Below, in pieces: positions 39,701 through 48,191 of a stretch of 64,000 nt of DNA. Position numbers and translations under genes: made by a program. Position 1 is the first letter of the stretch, and each line of letters starts with the position of its first letter. Source of the DNA: Lachancea mirantina (Eukaryota; Ascomycota; Saccharomycetes; Saccharomycetales; Saccharomycetaceae). The stretch is taken from contig LT598467.1 in NCBI GenBank assembly GCA_900074745.1, positions 1,240,001 through 1,304,000 on the forward strand, read 5' to 3'. The notes under the pieces were generated by a model. The model was not told the origin of the DNA. It ran no database searches and worked only from the letters and a program-made list of their open reading frames with translations.

Positions 39701-39909
39701 GAGCCAAAGTGTGGTCAGCAGGTGGGAAAACTCTAACTTCGGAAACTGATGCGTGTCCCGAGCGTTCCAAAGAACCTGGCGCGGACTACGAAAAAGAACA
39801 CTGGACTGAAGTCCACGCAATGGCTTTTTCACGCGCATATACCGATATAGCACATGCTCTCCAGAAAGTGGTCGAACTCTCCAAGGAAATACTTGGTGAA
39901 GAACTTTGA
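36796..39909 (+). CDS. BRE4: Bre4-like multispanning membrane protein
   Basis: 1037 aa. Two clusters of hydrophobic segments, ~108-280 and ~640-800, separated by a large soluble part, as in the aromatic-acid-exporter-like (ArAE_2) fungal family. Segments such as AFFASICICLVRPAGSW and FIFILTFMALPSWLPESL fit that family. The S. cerevisiae ortholog YDL231C gives brefeldin A sensitivity when lost; its transport substrate is not known to me. It is opposite in strand to PTP1 with a 162-bp shared promoter. Confidence 0.9.
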   Translation: MSQQPHISKGSYVQKSFLNLKGLGHDLAGSVSSRTSLSQLKLNQLTVGKNWGFLEDYGLEELRDGFFDPIYTKHERVQADGDDDEPKSAWKIDISEVVKTELNLIRDNWKQIAKYFIAFFASICICLVRPAGSWMGHSHRQFLPIAVLLHHPVRSIGVQLEVSIFAILGNVLALGWSSLAWYISTATGPAASHQGGVFFASMFIAVFLAAWLRTAYMRFFYFSQSFGMGIIYLHTASLAFSKRSLHWQLFWDFGISNVFGIALSLLVCATIFPSFGNSEVIIMLTETLDSMKQFLVTFVDAEYCHDLQKLHSLQRHLVATFDVTLSQGVREFANQITLSRMDHIRLKELRNSLTIAASTLKILPVAHKLISNLELEEFYHKCENHSSSGTGTDASSPPSLHQTPTKTENPSSDHDLSVLRSTFSDTILMLLVEMISTLETMSTTLAKLSNAEDRKTNLQKICQNHDKLKLRIAQLDMGYRKFTKTHYFNKELLSASFSVDIFLFLRYIRQTAKNLIISAHNVSDIAANAHWKLNLPHYPLRRALVRLPAQCNLDQGATTIFEYFEAKSDVDDIFECLYNSYTSTHSHLRPTISKNQMNATIRAIDHKDFSLHTTQNTLRFKLWLLSRKVVSDESKWAFKIIFILTFMALPSWLPESLHWYETYQCWWCPVLYFLLINRRNTGNWDTVLKRSLCCLLGVFWGWCANQARHFSSPYVIGCFAGLIGFLISCFFFSHKSPKLAFITLMSFSVIALEPYSANALSLGTAVIWKDTWVTGLALFFGVTLSLPTNWIVWPFMARYELAPSISSLLGHISQSYQSITDRYLYRDANDDPTGLTLKFSTIREVRLSQSLTALRELLQSAENEPIYISNFKPLLYTQLMEACDYLLERMIAARISGRYFEVWDRDRDSETTRALLSLRRDSAASVIFVLYMLSNCFRSKNKVPKYLPNPIMARKKLFDFISKFEMSGGAKVWSAGGKTLTSETDACPERSKEPGADYEKEHWTEVHAMAFSRAYTDIAHALQKVVELSKEILGEEL

Positions 39910-40025
39910 TCAATAAACCTTATTAATGCCTGTATTTTGCAGTGAACGATATGATAGATACTATTTAACTAACGCAAAGGCTTCACAGGGCCATAATCGT
40001 AATATGCTTACATAGATCCTCCTAC

Positions 40026-40130
40026 TCAGTTACGTTTCCACGACAAGGTAGCGTGATACACAACTATAAGAGTGAACATAATAAGACCGCAGCTTATAGC
40101 CAGGGTGTTCAATTGCGCGTCAGAGATCAT
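40026..40130 (-). CDS. OST4: Oligosaccharyltransferase microprotein Ost4
   Basis: 34 aa: starts MISDAQLNTLAI and ends HATLSWKRN, with a single membrane helix (~9-27, LAISCGLIMFTLIVVYHA). It matches S. cerevisiae Ost4 (36 aa, MISDEQLNSLAITFGIVMM...). Ost4 bridges Stt3 to Ost3/Ost6 in the ER N-glycosylation complex. It sits next to BRE4 as YDL232W does. Too short for an ORF cut-off of 60 codons. Confidence 0.95.
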   Translation of the reverse strand: MISDAQLNTLAISCGLIMFTLIVVYHATLSWKRN

Positions 40131-40274
40131 GACTTGTTCCGATTAAGTCTTAAAGTTGTCGTTTTCCAGGGGTTTCGTCAGGATATCTTTCGCTGGTTAA
40201 GGCCTTCAAAAGCTTCTTTTTCAAAACCTTCATAATTGAAAAATTGAACCAACCCGGACCAAACAAGAACCAAA

Positions 40275-40523
40275 ATGAGAGGAGGACCTAGAAGTATTGA
40301 AGACTACTTATACCATAAGCTTCTAGAGAGTCAAGCTTTTCATCGATTTGTAAGACGTATATACTATAAAATCAACGGAATACGAGATATTCCGTTGGAC
40401 CATTCTGTAAGGCAATCACCGACGACTTTTCAGCCGACTGGTCTTCAGAAATTTAAAGCATTTAGAACCTTGTTTTGGGACGAAATCAGGAGCACTATTG
40501 GGTTCCCACGAAGATTTAGGTAA
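40275..40523 (+). CDS. MRX7: Small mitochondrial protein Mrx7
   Basis: 82 aa, basic, starting MRGGPRSIEDYLYHKLLESQ. Length and position fit S. cerevisiae YNL211C (MRX7, ~89 aa), a mitochondrial protein found with mitoribosome-linked factors. No membrane segment; the arginine-rich end (PRRFR) and amphipathic N-terminus are compatible with mitochondrial import. The call rests mainly on synteny, so is moderate. Confidence 0.75.
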   Translation: MRGGPRSIEDYLYHKLLESQAFHRFVRRIYYKINGIRDIPLDHSVRQSPTTFQPTGLQKFKAFRTLFWDEIRSTIGFPRRFR

Positions 40524-40637
40524 GAGGTTGGACGGTATGCATAATAGGAACATGAATGTAACATAAATATTAATATTATACCTATTTAACGTAAGATGCT
40601 ATTTAATCGTAGATGCAGTGTGGAGAGAACAGAGGCG

Positions 40638-43049
40638 TCAAGCCTCATATTTCTGTACTACCTCCTCGGATGATTGCAAAAAGTCCTGATAGTCACGCTG
40701 GGTGGCTATTTCCTTCGACGGATTTCGGAATTTGCTCTTTTTGGACAGTTTTACGTTGTCCTTGAGGGCAAGTAAAACATTTTTGTCTGTACCGTAACGG
40801 AAATTGTCTTCAACAACGTTGGATTTGTATTTTTTGATAAGATAAGGAGTTTTGTCGCCTTTCAATATTTTCTTGATCGACCAGGTGATGGCAAAGGGAC
40901 CCGTCGACGATACAATGGTCTGTTCCTTTTGATCAATACCGGTGTTGAAAAAAGCTTTGGAAAATTTTATTCGCTTTTTTGTCGTGGTGATCATGTAAGA
41001 TGCTGTTTTGGGGTTTATTCTCAAAATATGAATGCTGGGCATCTCTTGCTTGGAAAACGGTTTCTTAAAAGCGACGCTACCTTGATCTTTACCAATTTTG
41101 ATGGTCAAATATATGAGTAAAATGAAACTATCGCAAGAAGCTAATAGCCATTGACCGTCTGTAGACGCACACAAATGATTTATAGGCTCACCTAGTGCAG
41201 GAATCAAAGTCTTGGCCCGCAGTCCCACTTTGTCATAGAGTCTGATTTCTCCCTTCTCAGATCCCACGGCTACAAAACCTTCGCCTGTTGTGCCCACTGA
41301 GCAGAACTTGTACTTGGTGGCGTACTCTTTACTTTGATCCTCCACGATCTTGTTTTGAGCATTGAGTCTCGGATCAACTTTGAAAAGGCCCTTCTCTGAT
41401 ATACCCAAGAATGTTTGCTCATTAGTCAATTGATCGAATTTTTTAGACGGCCCATAATTAACGATATCTTTACCACCGGCGCTCCATTCTTCGACAATTC
41501 GCCCCCTTTCCAGATCCATCTTGTAAAGTTTACCCCTGTCATCAGAATTCTGTAGAATAAGGGCAGTGTCCTCACGATAAAGCATGGGATTAGCAGGCTC
41601 AAACCGTTTTCCTTTTAGGTCTGCAACACTTTTTATTGAAGTTACGAAGTTCACTTCGCTTTCGTCCTCGTCCGTTTTGAAAACACCAATTCGGTCGCCT
41701 CGGACCACATAAGACCTATTGTTCTTGAACGCAATGGTCAAAGACTTGTTACCAGCAATCGCTGTCGATTTCTGAAAAGCATCTTCCCCAGCCGAGTCAT
41801 CTGAATTTGTAAGATCGACTTGGCGTAATGGTTGGCCCGACTCTTCCTCTTCGTCATCGTCATCGTTTTCGCTAGACGAATCATCACTCGAGCTTTCACC
41901 TGACAGATTGAGAAAGTCATTGAGCTCACTGTCTGCATGTTTACCGGCCTCTAAAATGTATTTCTGCTCCAACTCGTTCATGGTGGACCATTTTCTTCTA
42001 TTCAAAGACTCCCATAAGCAAGTGCTCCAGCACTTCTGAAATTCTGTGAATTGTTCTGAGGCAGCAAAGTGAGCTTTGTAGGAAAGGGTGATATTTTCGA
42101 ATGTATAATTGAAGATAAATTCCAGACTTCCGACTTCGAAAATGGGGTTTACATCAGGAGATACATCGGTCCCAAGCTCCATAAACTCATGCTCAACTGA
42201 AAGCCAAAACTCGAACTTCCCAACCTCCTTAATCTCAAGTTTAACTTTGTCTGCTTGAACCATAAATGCCTGTTGCATGGGGTCGAAAACAGACAATTGC
42301 GCATTAGACGAAAGTAAGACGGTAAAGTTAACAGCTTGTTTCTTTACTTTGAAATCGTCTCGCGCGTCTTCAAAAGAGCGGTCATCGTCTTCTTCTTCGT
42401 CGCTTTCGGTACTTGAGTCTTCGATAAAGAGCGTCTGCACCTTATTCTCGAGATTCGAAACCTCAGAGTTGTCATGTTCATCGTCGCTGAAAAGCGCATT
42501 CTGATCCCAGTCTCCGCCAAAATCAAATTTTTTCAAGTCTTTTTCTTGAGCACCTATTGCTGAATTATTGTATTTCGTCTCATATTGACAGCGATACGCC
42601 GCCTGTAGAAACTGATCCACATCCGACAGCGGAATCTCAGGATCAATTACAAACTGAAATTTTTCGCCCTTGTCACCCTTCGTGTTCCGCCACACAAATG
42701 TGACTTCGCCTTGTTTATTCCATGTCCGATGGAAATAGAGTGCTTCGTTAAGTGCAAAATTCCACTCCTCATCCTGCTTACTGTTGCTCGAAAGAACAGT
42801 CAAACCGTCTTCATCAAATTCATCTGCACCGTCTCCACCAGCAAGCTCAGTGTCGTCCACATCTCGGCGTACTACCAGCTGAAACGAATGTGTTCCCGAT
42901 TCCTTCATCACCAATGATGCATCGTCATAAATACACTCAATCGTGGCCTTAGGAGATGATTTTGGTCTCAGAAGATAAAACCGACCCGCAGGAATCGAAA
43001 TTAGGTCGGGTTTGGACCCCGAATCCATTATTTTCTTGATAATATTCAT
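40638..43049 (-). CDS. VID27: Vid27 protein
   Basis: 803 aa (S. cerevisiae YNL212W 782 aa). An N-terminal PH-like part (~1-170) contains a conserved fold start (PAGRFYLLRPKSSPKATIECIYDD). Two acidic linkers follow (~190-225 and ~370-410, DDSSSENDDDDEEEE). A C-terminal WD40-like beta propeller runs from ~440 (GDRIGVFKTDED, GFVAVGSEKGEIRLYDK). In S. cerevisiae it is linked to vacuolar degradation of FBPase; molecular role unclear. Confidence 0.95.
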   Translation of the reverse strand: MNIIKKIMDSGSKPDLISIPAGRFYLLRPKSSPKATIECIYDDASLVMKESGTHSFQLVVRRDVDDTELAGGDGADEFDEDGLTVLSSNSKQDEEWNFALNEALYFHRTWNKQGEVTFVWRNTKGDKGEKFQFVIDPEIPLSDVDQFLQAAYRCQYETKYNNSAIGAQEKDLKKFDFGGDWDQNALFSDDEHDNSEVSNLENKVQTLFIEDSSTESDEEEDDDRSFEDARDDFKVKKQAVNFTVLLSSNAQLSVFDPMQQAFMVQADKVKLEIKEVGKFEFWLSVEHEFMELGTDVSPDVNPIFEVGSLEFIFNYTFENITLSYKAHFAASEQFTEFQKCWSTCLWESLNRRKWSTMNELEQKYILEAGKHADSELNDFLNLSGESSSDDSSSENDDDDEEEESGQPLRQVDLTNSDDSAGEDAFQKSTAIAGNKSLTIAFKNNRSYVVRGDRIGVFKTDEDESEVNFVTSIKSVADLKGKRFEPANPMLYREDTALILQNSDDRGKLYKMDLERGRIVEEWSAGGKDIVNYGPSKKFDQLTNEQTFLGISEKGLFKVDPRLNAQNKIVEDQSKEYATKYKFCSVGTTGEGFVAVGSEKGEIRLYDKVGLRAKTLIPALGEPINHLCASTDGQWLLASCDSFILLIYLTIKIGKDQGSVAFKKPFSKQEMPSIHILRINPKTASYMITTTKKRIKFSKAFFNTGIDQKEQTIVSSTGPFAITWSIKKILKGDKTPYLIKKYKSNVVEDNFRYGTDKNVLLALKDNVKLSKKSKFRNPSKEIATQRDYQDFLQSSEEVVQKYEA

Positions 43050-43393
43050 TGACCTTCTTATCTACTTGAGAGAGCTCATCACTTTATAATCCTTCAAGGT
43101 TTCCAATTTCAAAAGTATTATTCCCTTCGTGCATAGTTATGTTCATTTTTCAATGCTCATCTCGATGAGAGGATTCAATATTGCAATAGTTAAAGAGAAC
43201 AGCTTAATTAACGATACTACTTCATTTAAAGCCGATTCTGCACCTGAAATCCCAAAGCTACGCTCCTGCAAAGAAAAACTGTTTAGGAGCTTTCGAACCG
43301 TTTTTTTCCTGTCAATTAGTGGAAATTCTGACGCCAATATAAAGATATGAGCTGCTAGCGTCACTTGAACCCAAACACGAATATAACAAAGAA
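43050..43393. other. VID27-RRG9 divergent intergenic region
   Basis: 344 bp holding both promoters. Short frames on both strands look random. No clear site seen. Confidence 0.5.
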
Positions 43394-44053
43394 ATGTTAT
43401 CAAGGATGGGCTTTTCAATCAAGGAGTGTCGATTATTGGGGTTTTCGGCGTTCAATGTATCGCTCAGAAGAGGGTTTAGAACCAGCTTTAGTGCCGGTAA
43501 GAATAGTAGAGCCCGAGATGTTATAAAACTTCTAAATTCGACCTCTCTGACGCAGAAAGAACGTGAACAGGGCCATTGGAAGCGTGACTTACGCTTACCA
43601 GAATGGAAACGGCAGAAATTTGCCTTGAAAGAGAAATTAGGCAATCAAGAATGGAAACCTCTAAAGAAATTATCGAGAGAGCAAATGGAGAGCGTGAGAC
43701 TCTTGAAACGCCAGTTCCCAGATATGAGCGCAAAACAGCTGGGGGATCAGTACAAAGTGTCTCCAGAAGTTATCAGACGTATTTTGAAGTCTACATGGGA
43801 GCCTACAGAAGAAGAAATGGTCGATATTCAGGCGCGATGGAAACGGCGAGGTGAACGTATGAACGATATGATGGAACAGCCGTCCGAGAGAAAGATCGTG
43901 ATTGGTTCGTCGCGAAGTTCGGCCAATTTGATGGTTAAAGAGGTCAAAAAACGGCATGTATCGTCTTCAAATTTCCGAGACAACAAGACCACCGGTCCTA
44001 CACAAACGAAAAGCCGCAAGAAACTACAGCTGTTGGCGCGGTTGATAAAATAA
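43394..44053 (+). CDS. RRG9: Mitochondrial genome maintenance protein Rrg9
   Basis: 219 aa. Begins with a basic, hydroxylated presequence (~1-36, FNVSLRRGFRTSFSAGKNSR). The conserved neugrin-like core is at ~65-150: REQGHWKRDLRLPEWKRQKF, then LSREQMESVRLLKRQFPDMS and a helix-turn-helix-like AKQLGDQYKVSPEVIRRILK. S. cerevisiae rrg9 mutants lose respiratory growth and mtDNA. Syntenic with YNL213C (214 aa). Confidence 0.93.
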   Translation: MLSRMGFSIKECRLLGFSAFNVSLRRGFRTSFSAGKNSRARDVIKLLNSTSLTQKEREQGHWKRDLRLPEWKRQKFALKEKLGNQEWKPLKKLSREQMESVRLLKRQFPDMSAKQLGDQYKVSPEVIRRILKSTWEPTEEEMVDIQARWKRRGERMNDMMEQPSERKIVIGSSRSSANLMVKEVKKRHVSSSNFRDNKTTGPTQTKSRKKLQLLARLIK

Positions 44054-44129
44054 GGGCTCAAATTTTCGCCCCATAATGCATTCAAACTACTGTAAATAGA
44101 TACACATAAAAAAAGTTTCTTCAAAAACC

Positions 44130-44741
44130 TCAGGAAGGAATCCTACCATTTATAAACCAGCCTTTCATCTCGCGAGTTTTGCTCATCATCTGGGTGATTA
44201 TTTTAGCGTAGCGCGGTCCCTCGGGCCTGTTGACAAGTTGGTCATTAAGAAGTTTTGTCTGGAATATAAACGAGTCGAGTTGATCAGACCTGCTGTTCTC
44301 TTCGTTAAAAGAATTCAAGTCCTGCACCAATCCCTGTAAGACCGTATTCATGTGTTGCCATCCAGATTCTCCCGATGCGTCGTTTTTCCTGGGAATCGGT
44401 TCCGAGGTCTGCGTGCATCGATCAATGTTGATGATTCCGGTCTGTAGATTGGTTCTTTCGTTAAACCCAATGGCACCAACTGTTGTAGTCTTCACATGCT
44501 TGTGAAGCGAATTGACAGCTTTGCGAAGATGTAATAGGCTACTATGACTTAACTCTAGCCTTTGTTCATAGTGAGCTTGTAATAAAGGCTGTATTGCAGA
44601 TGACAATACAATGAAGGCTATACACACAGTAATTCCGACCCGATTTGAAAGCTCTTTGATGAAATTTAACGTACTAGAATGTTTGACAGTTAAGATTCTA
44701 GACTCGATGGGCCATTGAATGGCTTCATTGACGATTTTCAT
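44130..44741 (-). CDS. PEX17: Peroxisomal docking protein Pex17
   Basis: 203 aa (S. cerevisiae YNL214W 199 aa). One hydrophobic segment at ~33-55 (VGITVCIAFIVLSSAIQPLL) followed by a coiled-coil segment at ~56-85 (YEQRLELSHSSLLHLRKAVN) fits a membrane-attached partner of Pex14 in the matrix-protein import docking complex. Family similarity is low, so the call leans on size, topology and position between RRG9 and IES2. Confidence 0.82.
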   Translation of the reverse strand: MKIVNEAIQWPIESRILTVKHSSTLNFIKELSNRVGITVCIAFIVLSSAIQPLLQAHYEQRLELSHSSLLHLRKAVNSLHKHVKTTTVGAIGFNERTNLQTGIINIDRCTQTSEPIPRKNDASGESGWQHMNTVLQGLVQDLNSFNEENSRSDQLDSFIFQTKLLNDQLVNRPEGPRYAKIITQMMSKTREMKGWFINGRIPS

Positions 44742-45072
44742 TTTTAGCTGGGCTTTTCTACAGGGGAAAGTACTTTAAAGCCAGGAACTTAAACATTGAA
44801 AAATATTACATTGCATTGTAAAAATGTGTACTATATAGCCAAAAGCCCTTGAGATCAGACGATACCTTGAATATTCGACATTAGGTATTTGGTAGAAAGT
44901 GCCGTCTGATTTTGGACTTGAAATGATACCTTGGGTAAGATGTTCTGCTCAAGTAAGTGTTTCAAGTTGTTAACATGATCCGGGAACAAATTGCTTATTG
45001 TATGAAATCGTTACACGTAGGGGAAGCTGTAGCAAGCTGTGCCCTTTCCAACTCACCAGCTGGACTTTTGAA
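44742..45072. other. PEX17 upstream / MFG1 downstream region
   Basis: 331 bp with the PEX17 promoter and the MFG1 3' end. I see nothing distinctive. Confidence 0.45.
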
Positions 45073-46773
45073 TTAGAATTGTACCTTTTTAAAGGGTCCG
45101 TTATTGGTATTGTCGACCGAGTCCAAATTTAAAGAGACTTCTTTGTCACCTGTGCTCAGAGGCGACAACCCGCTTTGTCGTCTCTTGGCGGGAGGTGGTT
45201 TTCCTAAAGATGAAGTTCTTTTCATTTGCGGTCGTCCATTACCAGTGCCGAAAGGCGACGCTCTATTTGACGCGTTTAAAGGCGCTGACGTATCGACTGT
45301 GGGATTCGGAACGTTCTGTACGTTTCTCGCCCTCGATGAAGCCACTAGCGCTTCAAGACTTGCCAGAGGACTCTGAATATTGTGGATCTTTTGGTAAACT
45401 TTCAAGTTTTTCAAGTATGACAAAACGTCGTTCACTTGTAGTGCCCGCATGAAGCTCTCTTGTATGCCGAAACTGGATATGTTGTGAAATACGCGAAACT
45501 GAGACCGTAATTTTGTGATAGCGGCGAAATTCAGCGGCATCGGCTCGTCTTTCGATTCGCCATTAACAGATTTCTGTGATTTATCAAAGTCGTTCTCTTG
45601 ACCCGGACCCTTTTGATTAAGACTTCGCACAATATCTTGAAAAACTGTGCTTGTACTAATCAATCTTTCTATTGAGTTCCATTCAATCCCGGGAACAAAG
45701 CTATAACTTACGATCTCAAGCCATTCGATCTTCAAATTTGAGTCAAAAAGACCCTTCATTTGCGCGAAAGTAGTCATATAACTGCCATCTGGATAATGAT
45801 ATGTCGTAGTGCACCTGGGGCAGTCGAAAAATATGGTTCCATTGCTCAAAACTTGTGCTCTGAGTTGTTGCGGCACAGTCTCGAGTCTCACAATTCCCAC
45901 TGCACCTAATGACTGGCAAATTAGCGGTATAATTGGTGTCGTAAACTCAAATTGTCTTGTTTCTTCACCTCCTTTGGTTGAGTATCGCATGATACCGTAA
46001 GGTGTGAAAAGATCATGTGTGAATCTCTGCCAATACGAAAAATCGTCGACTCTTCCAGTAGAAACGTTTATCAGGTTGAGAATTTCATGCAGTCGCAAAA
46101 TGGCCATATTTGACAAGTATTTGCGCATAGGATAGGGCATCATACCATTTAACAGGACCCTTCTAGGCGGCTGTGAGGCGGCTGTGGGTACCATCCCTGG
46201 TAGTGGTGAGGGAACTTGTATACCCGTACCGGCACTGGGGCCCATTGAAGACGCTCTTGCTGTGACAAATCCGGGCGTGGGGGCCAGCCCAATGCCCGAT
46301 GACCCTGGTACTCCAGCCATCGTGGCCGACGCGGGTGCTGAGGGAGTTGCAAACGGAGAGGCAACCGTTGACGCAGATTTGGATCCGTCTGTAGCAATCG
46401 TTGGAGGTTGCTGAGGGGGGTGTTGGGACTGAGGCGGCTGGATATGACTCTGTGGGTTCGCGCCTCCCGAAATTGGAGTTCTGGAATGTGGATGGGTTGT
46501 AGTCATCGGTATCTGTTGGCCGCCATTTTGCTGATATGCCAGTGGGTCCTTGACCTGCACTGGATCCACTGGAGTGCCTCTAAGCCCATTTGTCACATTC
46601 TCGCCCACCATGGCCGGTTGGCCCGGATATGGCATGTTCCCATAGGAACCGGCTCCACTAACCTGTGGACCGTACATGTACCCATTCCCGTTAACGCCTC
46701 GTACATAGTTTGGATGCTGTTTTCTGAGAGGCCCTTGATATGAGTATAGCTGTTGAGGTTGATGGCCGTTCAT
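45073..46773 (-). CDS. MFG1: LIM-binding-domain filamentation regulator Mfg1
   Basis: 566 aa nuclear co-regulator that acts with Flo8 and Mss11 on invasive-growth genes such as FLO11. The first ~200 residues are Q/G/P-rich. The LIM-binding (Ldb1/Adn1) domain is at ~205-430: MMPYPMRKYLSNMAILRLHE, DDFSYWQRFTHDLFTPYG, and the C-x2-C segment FDCPRC. A basic KRTSSLGKPPPAKRRQSG near 530 may be a nuclear signal. Syntenic with YDL233W after OST4. Confidence 0.88.
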   Translation of the reverse strand: MNGHQPQQLYSYQGPLRKQHPNYVRGVNGNGYMYGPQVSGAGSYGNMPYPGQPAMVGENVTNGLRGTPVDPVQVKDPLAYQQNGGQQIPMTTTHPHSRTPISGGANPQSHIQPPQSQHPPQQPPTIATDGSKSASTVASPFATPSAPASATMAGVPGSSGIGLAPTPGFVTARASSMGPSAGTGIQVPSPLPGMVPTAASQPPRRVLLNGMMPYPMRKYLSNMAILRLHEILNLINVSTGRVDDFSYWQRFTHDLFTPYGIMRYSTKGGEETRQFEFTTPIIPLICQSLGAVGIVRLETVPQQLRAQVLSNGTIFFDCPRCTTTYHYPDGSYMTTFAQMKGLFDSNLKIEWLEIVSYSFVPGIEWNSIERLISTSTVFQDIVRSLNQKGPGQENDFDKSQKSVNGESKDEPMPLNFAAITKLRSQFRVFHNISSFGIQESFMRALQVNDVLSYLKNLKVYQKIHNIQSPLASLEALVASSRARNVQNVPNPTVDTSAPLNASNRASPFGTGNGRPQMKRTSSLGKPPPAKRRQSGLSPLSTGDKEVSLNLDSVDNTNNGPFKKVQF

Positions 46774-47347
46774 CTGGCATAAACCTTTCGGTTAAATCGC
46801 GAGTCTCTCGTCGAGTATGTGGGGGAAAAAACTCCCGAAAAAGCCCAGCGAATAAACTGAGGACAACAAATTAACTAAGGGCCTGTAAAAAGTGTCTTCA
46901 AATGCCTTTCAAAGTAGTGTTCTGGTGGTCTTTTGAAGTGGAGTCTTCGATTTCTGGACCTCCACTGCAATGTCTATCTAAGAAACAATCCATAATTAAG
47001 ATGTTCGTTCCAGGTGATATTGAGCAGAAATAATGCATTCACGGACGGCAGAGTCCTGTCAGGACGAGAAGGGGGGTAATTGGATTGTTATTGCCTAGAT
47101 GGTGAGTTCTGTGAATTCTGTGGGTCCTGTAGAGTTTTGCACCTTTACTGGCAAAGTTTGAGCCTTCTAGGGCCTTTAGGGCGGCCATAAATGCTGAAAT
47201 TCATTGCAAGATGAAAGTCGAGAAAAGTTGTTAAGATATGCCATCTGCTTCGCGTTATATGCGCCATTCCCATATTTTCGTAAGCCATACGGCTTCGGAA
47301 ACTGAACCTTCAAAAGCCCTTTTGGCCGCGGAACTTCACTGCAGTGC
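46774..47347 (-). promoter_or_regulatory. MFG1 promoter region
   Basis: 574 bp gene-free. AGTGGAG (46936-46942) and CTCCACT (46959-46965) form a 7-bp inverted repeat with a 16-bp spacer. No other clear site. Confidence 0.35.
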
Positions 47348-48046
47348 TCAGTAGAAACTGTAGAGATCTTCTCCCTTAGTCCGCATTAAACGTACCATTC
47401 CCGTTGAATTATAAACACGACGTGGTTTCGTAAAAGCCGACGGATCCTCTGACGTTTCCTTCTCTATTGTAACATTACTTCTAGATTTCCCAGCACGTCT
47501 TCGCAGCAATTTATTAATCACATCTTGTTTCTCTTCTTCGAGCTTCTTTTCACTCAAATTCTTACGTTTCCTTGCATTTTCAGCTCTTCTTAGTTGTTGT
47601 TCTTCTTCTGTCAATTTATCCTTACGTCGTGACGTTCCATCCATTAATTCGGCAATAATACCACGTCCGGTGCCTTTATACGCTTCCTCCACTTCATCAA
47701 CGTCGCGACTCCCGCCGCCGAACCCCGGTTTTCCCTGCTTCCCATTACCTCGTCCGTTAACCTCGGATTGTCGCTTTCTCGATGCCCTTATCCCACGATC
47801 CCTGGACTCCTCCCTCACAGGTGTACGTCTATTCCTCTCTCCCCTTCGTCCTTGCACTGTTTCATCATCCTCAAACTCTGGAACATACCGATAATCATCG
47901 TCTTCTTCAGGCTCTTCCGCCTCATCTTGTTCTTCAATTTCCTCGGGCTCCAATGCCTCTAAAGCTTCGGGCTCTTCGATGAAATAATCTGGAGTTTCCT
48001 CGTATGTCTCATTCTCAACATCGAACTCGGAGTTATCACTGTTCAT
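47348..48046 (-). CDS. IES2: INO80 complex subunit Ies2
   Basis: 232 aa from ATG 48046 (MNSDNSEFD). The N-terminal third is very acidic (EPEEIEEQDEAEEPEEDDD). A PAPA-1-like basic helix is at ~145-195 (RRAENARKRKNLSEKKLEEE, INKLLRRRAGKSRS), and a conserved C-terminal stretch ends MRTKGEDLYSFY. Ies2 stimulates the INO80 remodeler. Shorter than S. cerevisiae YNL215W (320 aa). Divergent from GYP7 with a 145-bp shared promoter. Confidence 0.9.
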   Translation of the reverse strand: MNSDNSEFDVENETYEETPDYFIEEPEALEALEPEEIEEQDEAEEPEEDDDYRYVPEFEDDETVQGRRGERNRRTPVREESRDRGIRASRKRQSEVNGRGNGKQGKPGFGGGSRDVDEVEEAYKGTGRGIIAELMDGTSRRKDKLTEEEQQLRRAENARKRKNLSEKKLEEEKQDVINKLLRRRAGKSRSNVTIEKETSEDPSAFTKPRRVYNSTGMVRLMRTKGEDLYSFY

Positions 48047-48191
48047 GGCTCTAAATCGACCTTGTCTTGTTGATGATTTCACTATATATACGGCTAACAA
48101 GAAGAACTTTTGCTAATGTTGAATATAAATAAATAGATTAACTAGTAGGTGGAGAAAGAGAGGAACAAAACAGATATTAAAGCCGGGGGAA

